Source of the DNA: Actinomycetales bacterium
Lineage (GTDB): Bacteria; Actinomycetota; Actinomycetes; Actinomycetales; Beutenbergiaceae
Assembly: GCA_016649925.1 (NCBI GenBank)
Contig: JAENWO010000082.1
Location: 1-9,161 of the forward strand
Length of the DNA stretch: 9,161 nucleotides
Direction of reading: 5' to 3'
Shown here: positions 5,897 through 9,161 of the stretch, one piece after another
Layout: the number at the start of each line of letters is the position of its first letter
Numbering within the stretch: position 1 is the first letter of the stretch
Program-made: the position numbers and the translations under genes
Notes under the pieces: model-generated
Told to the model about the DNA's origin: nothing
The model's database searches: none
Seen by the model: only the letters and a program-made list of their open reading frames with translations

Positions 5897-6727
5897 CTGT
5901 CCACCGCCGCGATCGCCCTGCCCGTCCTTGCAACGACCGACGAGTCCGGTAGCGGTTTCCACGCCCCCGGAATGGGTGACTTCTTCCCCGCCGGCATCTT
6001 CGGTGATGTCAGCACGGGTTCCTGGTTCGGCTTCGACCGCATCATGATGGTGCGTCTCATCGTGGTCGTCCTCCTGCTCCTGCTGCTCTGGCTGGGCACG
6101 CGCAAGGCCACGCTCATCCCGGGCCGCGGCCAGAACATCGTCGAGATGGGCTTGGACTTCGTGCGGGTGCAGATCGCAGAGCAGATCCTCGGCAAGGAGC
6201 GCGCGAAGCCCTACATCGCGATGCTCACGACGATCTTCTTCGCCGTCCTCGCGATGAACCTCGCCGGCGTGATCCCGTTCCTGAACATCGCCGGCACCTC
6301 CCGTGTCGGACTGCCGCTCGTCCTCGCCCTCTGGGTGCTCGTCACGTACCTGGCGGCCGGCGTCAAGAAGCACGGCGTGGGCAAGTACCTCATGACCCAG
6401 CTCTTCCCGCCCGGTGTGCCGTGGCCGGCCTACGTCCTGATCACGCCGATCGAGGCGCTGCAGGTCTTCATCCTGCGCCCGGCGACCCTGACGGTCCGGC
6501 TCCTGGCCAACATGATGGCTGGGCACCTCATGCTGGCGCTGACGTTCGCCGCCACGCACTTCCTCCTGCTCGAGGGCGGCGGACTGGTCAAGCTGGCTGC
6601 GCCGCTGACCTTCGCGGGCGGCATCTTCGTCACGCTCTTCGAGGTGTTCGTGGCGGTGCTGCAGGCCTACATCTTCGCGCTGCTCGCCTCGATCTACCTC
6701 AATTTCGCGCTGGAAGAGGAGCACTGA
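5897..6727 (+). CDS. atpB: F1Fo ATP synthase subunit a, probable CTG start
   Basis: Membrane stator subunit that forms the two proton half-channels beside the c-ring. Five to six membrane segments are visible. The essential arginine sits in the segment TVRLLANMMAGH (Arg201 counted from 5897, Arg176 from 5972), and the last helices (LFEVFVAVLQAYIFALL) are typical. The first ATG in frame is 5972, but the frame stays open back to a stop at 5879-5881. The upstream codons read STAAIALPVLATTDES then GFHAPG, which looks like the usual actinobacterial N-terminus leading into the FFP segment. The only near-cognate start with a good Shine-Dalgarno sequence (GGGGGGAG, 5885-5892) is CTG at 5897; no ATG, GTG or TTG lies in frame before 5972. 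The gene is certain, the start is an inference (276 aa versus 251 aa). Confidence 0.93.
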   Translation: MSTAAIALPVLATTDESGSGFHAPGMGDFFPAGIFGDVSTGSWFGFDRIMMVRLIVVVLLLLLLWLGTRKATLIPGRGQNIVEMGLDFVRVQIAEQILGKERAKPYIAMLTTIFFAVLAMNLAGVIPFLNIAGTSRVGLPLVLALWVLVTYLAAGVKKHGVGKYLMTQLFPPGVPWPAYVLITPIEALQVFILRPATLTVRLLANMMAGHLMLALTFAATHFLLLEGGGLVKLAAPLTFAGGIFVTLFEVFVAVLQAYIFALLASIYLNFALEEEH

Positions 6728-6742
6728 GCCTCCTCCGGCGCA

Positions 6743-6756
6743 GGCTCCTCGGAGCC
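6743..6756 (+). other. Hairpin between atpB and atpE
   Basis: GGCTC (6743-6747) and GAGCC (6752-6756) can form a five-pair GC-rich stem closed by the tetraloop CTCG. No T-run follows, so it does not look like an intrinsic terminator. It lies 16 bp after the atpB stop in the 85-bp gap before atpE, and may act on mRNA processing or stability. A stem this short can arise by chance in GC-rich DNA. Confidence 0.35.
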
Positions 6757-6812
6757 GCTCGTATGCAGTACCCCGCGACGCTCACCTCGAGCGCACCTAG
6801 GAAGGAAATGCA

Positions 6813-7028
6813 GTGAACGGTATCACCGGAAGCATCGCCACCATCGGTTACGGTCTGGCCACGATCGGCCCCGGTATCGGCCTCGGTATCGTCATCGGCC
6901 AGACGCAGATCGCCACGGCGCGTCAGCCTGAGGTGGCCGGCCGTCTCTTCACCAACATGATGATCGGTGCGGCCCTGATCGAGGTGCTCGGTCTGCTCGG
7001 CCTCGTCGCCGGCCTGATGTTCACCTGA
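6813..7028 (+). CDS. atpE: F1Fo ATP synthase subunit c
   Basis: Rotor-ring subunit that carries protons through the membrane. The 71-aa protein forms two membrane helices joined by the polar loop ARQPE (36-40). Helix 1 carries the glycine pattern GPGIGLG from residue 19. The ion-binding carboxylate in helix 2 is Glu57, in ALIEVLGL. The residues after it are Val-Leu rather than Ser-Thr, so the known sodium-ligand set is absent and proton coupling is expected. The start is GTG at 6813, with the strong AGGAAGG (6799-6805) in front. In mycobacteria this subunit is the bedaquiline target. It sits in the expected place between a and b, with an 85-bp gap upstream. Confidence 0.96.
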   Translation: MNGITGSIATIGYGLATIGPGIGLGIVIGQTQIATARQPEVAGRLFTNMMIGAALIEVLGLLGLVAGLMFT

Positions 7029-7063
7029 GTCATCACCGGAATCACCTGGCGTTGGAGCACCCC

Positions 7064-7627
7064 ATGAACTTCGCACAAGAGGCCACGCCGAACCCGCTGC
7101 TGCCCGCCGGTTACGACCTCATCTGGTCCGTGATCGTCACGGTCATCATCGCGGTCTTCTTCTACAGGTACCTCCTCCCGAAGCTGAACGTGATCCTCGA
7201 CGAGCGGACCCGCAAGATCGAGGGCGGGCTCCAGTTCGCGGAGATGGCGCAGGCCGAGGCGGCGGAAGCCAAGTCCGAGAAGGACCGCGAGCTGGCGGTC
7301 GCCCGCAAGGAGGCTGCCGGCATCCGTGAGGAGGCCGTCAGCGACGGCGGCCAGATCGTCGCGGACGCGCGCACCCGCGCGCAGACCGAGGCGGCCCGGA
7401 TCACGGAGAACGCACAGCGTCAGATCGACGCCGAGCGTCAAGCGGCCGTCGTCTCGCTGCGTGCAGACGTCGGTGGCCTGGCCGCCGAGCTCGCGTCGCG
7501 GATCGTGGGCGAGTCCCTCACGGACGACGCCCGCCAGTCGCGCGTGATCGACAGGTTCCTCGACGAGCTGGAGGCCAGCGTCTCCACCCCGGCAACGGCG
7601 GGCCCCTCGAGCGAGGCGGAGGTCTGA
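7064..7627 (+). CDS. atpF: F1Fo ATP synthase subunit b
   Basis: Peripheral stalk subunit that holds F1 against rotation. The 187-aa protein has one N-terminal membrane helix (about 18-38, ending FFYRYLLPKLN) followed by a long, highly charged, Ala/Glu/Arg-rich helix (about 45-165) suited to a dimeric coiled coil. A C-terminal part, with LAAELASRIVGESL and a final RFLDELE, contacts delta. ATG 7064 is preferred over TTG 7052 because GGAG (7054-7057) lies 6 nt upstream of the ATG and overlaps the TTG. No second b-type (b') gene is present, so a b homodimer is expected. Its stop shares one base with the atpH start (TGATG), a sign of coupled translation. Confidence 0.95.
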   Translation: MNFAQEATPNPLLPAGYDLIWSVIVTVIIAVFFYRYLLPKLNVILDERTRKIEGGLQFAEMAQAEAAEAKSEKDRELAVARKEAAGIREEAVSDGGQIVADARTRAQTEAARITENAQRQIDAERQAAVVSLRADVGGLAAELASRIVGESLTDDARQSRVIDRFLDELEASVSTPATAGPSSEAEV

Positions 7628-8442
7628 TGCGGGCGACCAGCCAGGACTCCCTGGCCGCCGCGAAGGACCGGTGGGAGTCGGTCCTGGACGCCGCGGGCGA
7701 CCGTGCGAACGCCTACGGCCACCAGCTCTTCACCGTGGTCGACACCCTCGACAGCTCGCCGGCCCTGCGCCGGGCGCTGACGGAGCCCACCCGCGAGGGT
7801 GCGGACAAGGCGGCCGTCGTGACGCAGCTGTTCGGAGGCAAGCTCGACGACGTCGTCGTCGACCTGGTTGCCGGGATGGTGCGGTCACGCTGGTCCTCGG
7901 AACGGGACATCTCCGACGTCGTGAACGTGCTCGCCCTGACGTCGTTCCTGGCCAGCGCCCAGGCCCGTGGCGAGCTCGCCCGCGTCGAGGAGGAGATCTT
8001 CCGGATCGTCCGCATCCTGGCCGGCAATCGCGACCTCCGTCTCGCGCTCGCTGACCGTGACCTGCCCGCCAGCAACCGGCTGGCCGTCATCGACGCCGTG
8101 TTCGGGGACCGGATCGCCACGGACACCGGCGTCCTCGTGCGCCGAGCGATCGGGTCGCTCCGCTTTCGGTCCATCACCAGCGCCCTGACGATGATGAGCG
8201 AGCTGGCGGCGGAGCGCCGCAAGCGTCTCCTCGCCATCGTCACAGCCGCCTCACCCCTGACCCAGGCGCAGCAGGACCGGCTCCGCGAGCTGCTCCAGAG
8301 GGTCTACAGCCGTGAGGTCCAGGTGAACCTGGCCCTCGACCCCGACGTCGTCGGCGGGCTGCGCATCCAGATCGGCGACGACGTGATGGACGCGACCATG
8401 CTCTCCCGCCTCGACGAGGCCCGCCGGCGACTCGCCGGCTGA
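7627..8442 (+). CDS. atpH: F1Fo ATP synthase subunit delta (long actinobacterial form)
   Basis: Links the b stalk to the top of the alpha/beta hexamer (OSCP homologue). At 271 aa it is about 90 residues longer than the E. coli type (about 177 aa), a length usual for actinobacteria that have separate b and delta genes. The C-terminal half is the most recognisable: AERRKRLLAIVTAASPLTQAQQDRL, then the segment REVQVNLALDPDVVGGLRIQIGD near 232-254, and a final SRLDEARRRLAG. The N-terminal part (about 1-60) has SPALRRALTEP, typical of the OSCP helical domain. The ATG at 7627 overlaps the atpF stop by one base. A 70-bp gap separates it from atpA. Confidence 0.94.
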   Translation: MRATSQDSLAAAKDRWESVLDAAGDRANAYGHQLFTVVDTLDSSPALRRALTEPTREGADKAAVVTQLFGGKLDDVVVDLVAGMVRSRWSSERDISDVVNVLALTSFLASAQARGELARVEEEIFRIVRILAGNRDLRLALADRDLPASNRLAVIDAVFGDRIATDTGVLVRRAIGSLRFRSITSALTMMSELAAERRKRLLAIVTAASPLTQAQQDRLRELLQRVYSREVQVNLALDPDVVGGLRIQIGDDVMDATMLSRLDEARRRLAG

Positions 8443-8470
8443 ACCAGCACACCCCACACTTGATGATCGA

Positions 8471-8492
8471 ACCGCTCGCCACCAGGGGCGGT
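8471..8492 (+). other. Hairpin between atpH and atpA
   Basis: ACCGCTC (8471-8477) pairs with GGGCGGT (8486-8492) as a seven-pair stem with one T-G wobble and an 8-nt loop. It ends 3 nt before the purine-rich ribosome binding region of atpA (AGGAGAAGGA, 8496-8505). No T-run follows, so termination is unlikely. A role in mRNA processing, stability or translation of atpA is possible. Confidence 0.4.
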
Positions 8493-8512
8493 CAGAGGAG
8501 AAGGACGAAGAG

Positions 8513-9161
8513 ATGGCTGAACTGACGATCAAGCCCGAGGAGATCCGGGCCGCGCTGGACAGCTTCGTGAACTCCTACGAGCCGTCGCCGAGTGCGCGCG
8601 AGGAGGTCGGCACGGTCACGGTGACCGCTGACGGCATCGCCCAGGTCGAGGGTCTGCCGGGCGCCATGGCGAACGAGCTCCTCCGCTTCGAGGACGGCAC
8701 GCTGGGCCTCGCGCTGAACCTGGACGTGCGCCAGATCGGTGTCGTGGTGCTCGGTGAGTTCGGCGGCATCGAGGAGGGCCAGATGGTCCGCCGCACCGGC
8801 GAGGTGCTGTCCGTCCCGGTGGGCGACGGCTACCTCGGCCGCGTCGTGGACGCCTTGGGTGACCCGATCGACGCGCTCGGTGAGGTCGCGACCGAGGCTC
8901 GGCGCGCACTCGAGCTGCAGGCACCCGGCGTGATGGCGCGCAAGAGCGTGCACGAGCCGCTGCAGACCGGCCTCAAGGCCATTGACGCGATGATCCCGAT
9001 CGGGCGCGGCCAGCGCCAGCTCATCATCGGTGACCGCCAGACCGGCAAGACGGCCATCGCGCTCGACACGATCATCAACCAGAAGGCCAACTGGGAGAGC
9101 GGTGACCCCAAGAAGCAGGTCCGCTGCATCTACGTCGCGATCGGCCAGAAGGGCTCCACGA
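8513..9161 (+). CDS. atpA: F1Fo ATP synthase subunit alpha (N-terminal part, cut by window end)
   Basis: Non-catalytic nucleotide-binding subunit of F1; three copies alternate with beta. The first 216 codons are present; full-length alpha is about 510-550 aa, so more than half lies beyond the window. Visible parts are the N-terminal helix that meets delta, the beta-barrel domain (about 25-95), and the start of the nucleotide domain with the P-loop GDRQTGKT at 173-180. Gln176 in the P-loop and the preceding GRGQRQLIIGD are alpha-specific; beta has GGAGVGKT. The ATG at 8513 follows AAGGA (8501-8505) at 7 nt. No frameshift or early stop is seen. gamma, beta and epsilon should follow downstream. 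Confidence 0.97.
   Translation, partial: MAELTIKPEEIRAALDSFVNSYEPSPSAREEVGTVTVTADGIAQVEGLPGAMANELLRFEDGTLGLALNLDVRQIGVVVLGEFGGIEEGQMVRRTGEVLSVPVGDGYLGRVVDALGDPIDALGEVATEARRALELQAPGVMARKSVHEPLQTGLKAIDAMIPIGRGQRQLIIGDRQTGKTAIALDTIINQKANWESGDPKKQVRCIYVAIGQKGST

Noticed and set aside
6897..6932. Subunit c has Gln where many bacteria have Lys/Glu between the glycine motif and ARQPE (GQTQIATARQPE)
   Set aside because: Actinobacterial c subunits commonly vary here, and Streptomyces also carries TQ before the ARQPE loop. The key Glu57 and the RQPE loop are intact.
7052..7063. TTG at 7052 as the atpF start
   Set aside because: The TTG overlaps the GGAG that serves the ATG at 7064, and the four extra residues add nothing recognisable.
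7627..8442. The long delta subunit as an unusual fusion
   Set aside because: A length near 270 aa is normal for actinobacterial delta; the true b-delta fusion of mycobacteria is far longer and lies elsewhere in the operon.

Overview
The window is very GC-rich, with almost every third codon position G or C and several GTG starts. It carries the gene order typical of the actinobacterial ATP synthase neighbourhood: prfA, prmC, a Sua5/TsaC-type gene, a WecA-type phosphoglycosyltransferase, a small AtpI-like membrane protein, then atpB-atpE-atpF-atpH-atpA. Mycobacterium has the same order (Rv1299 to Rv1308). A separate b subunit (187 aa) and a long delta subunit (271 aa), instead of the mycobacterial b-delta fusion, suggest Actinomycetota outside Mycobacteriales. 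A member of the Micrococcales (Cellulomonas/Georgenia-like) is my best guess from the sequence alone.

Positions 1-750 are a graveyard of broken genes: a piece of an IS21-type IstA transposase, a short 9-bp tandem repeat, a likely C-terminal scrap of another transposase with a stop and a frameshift, an uncharacterised stretch, and the tail of a sensor histidine kinase that has lost its central ATP-binding box. This debris ends about 40 bp before prfA, so the upstream side of a conserved locus has been rearranged.

Positions 791-2759 hold prfA and prmC, overlapping by 8 bp: a release factor and the enzyme that methylates its GGQ glutamine. A VanZ-like membrane protein follows on the opposite strand and overlaps the end of prmC by 39 bp. 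Divergent from it, tsaC (tRNA t6A synthesis) starts and ends in an unusual acidic tail built on eight near-perfect 15-bp repeats (PERVE). Its stop overlaps the start of the WecA-like gene (lipid-linked glycan initiation), which is followed by the AtpI-like gene.

The F1Fo ATP synthase operon occupies 5897 to the window end, in the order a, c, b, delta, alpha, with alpha cut by the edge. The c subunit lacks the sodium-ligand pattern, so the enzyme is expected to use protons. atpB seems to begin at a CTG codon behind a strong Shine-Dalgarno sequence. Small hairpins lie in front of atpE and atpA.

Most of the window is ordinary, conserved housekeeping DNA, and I do not see a new defence or mobile system. 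The points worth a second look are the atpB start, the PERVE tail of TsaC, the inverted VanZ gene, the intercistronic hairpins and the decayed 5' region.
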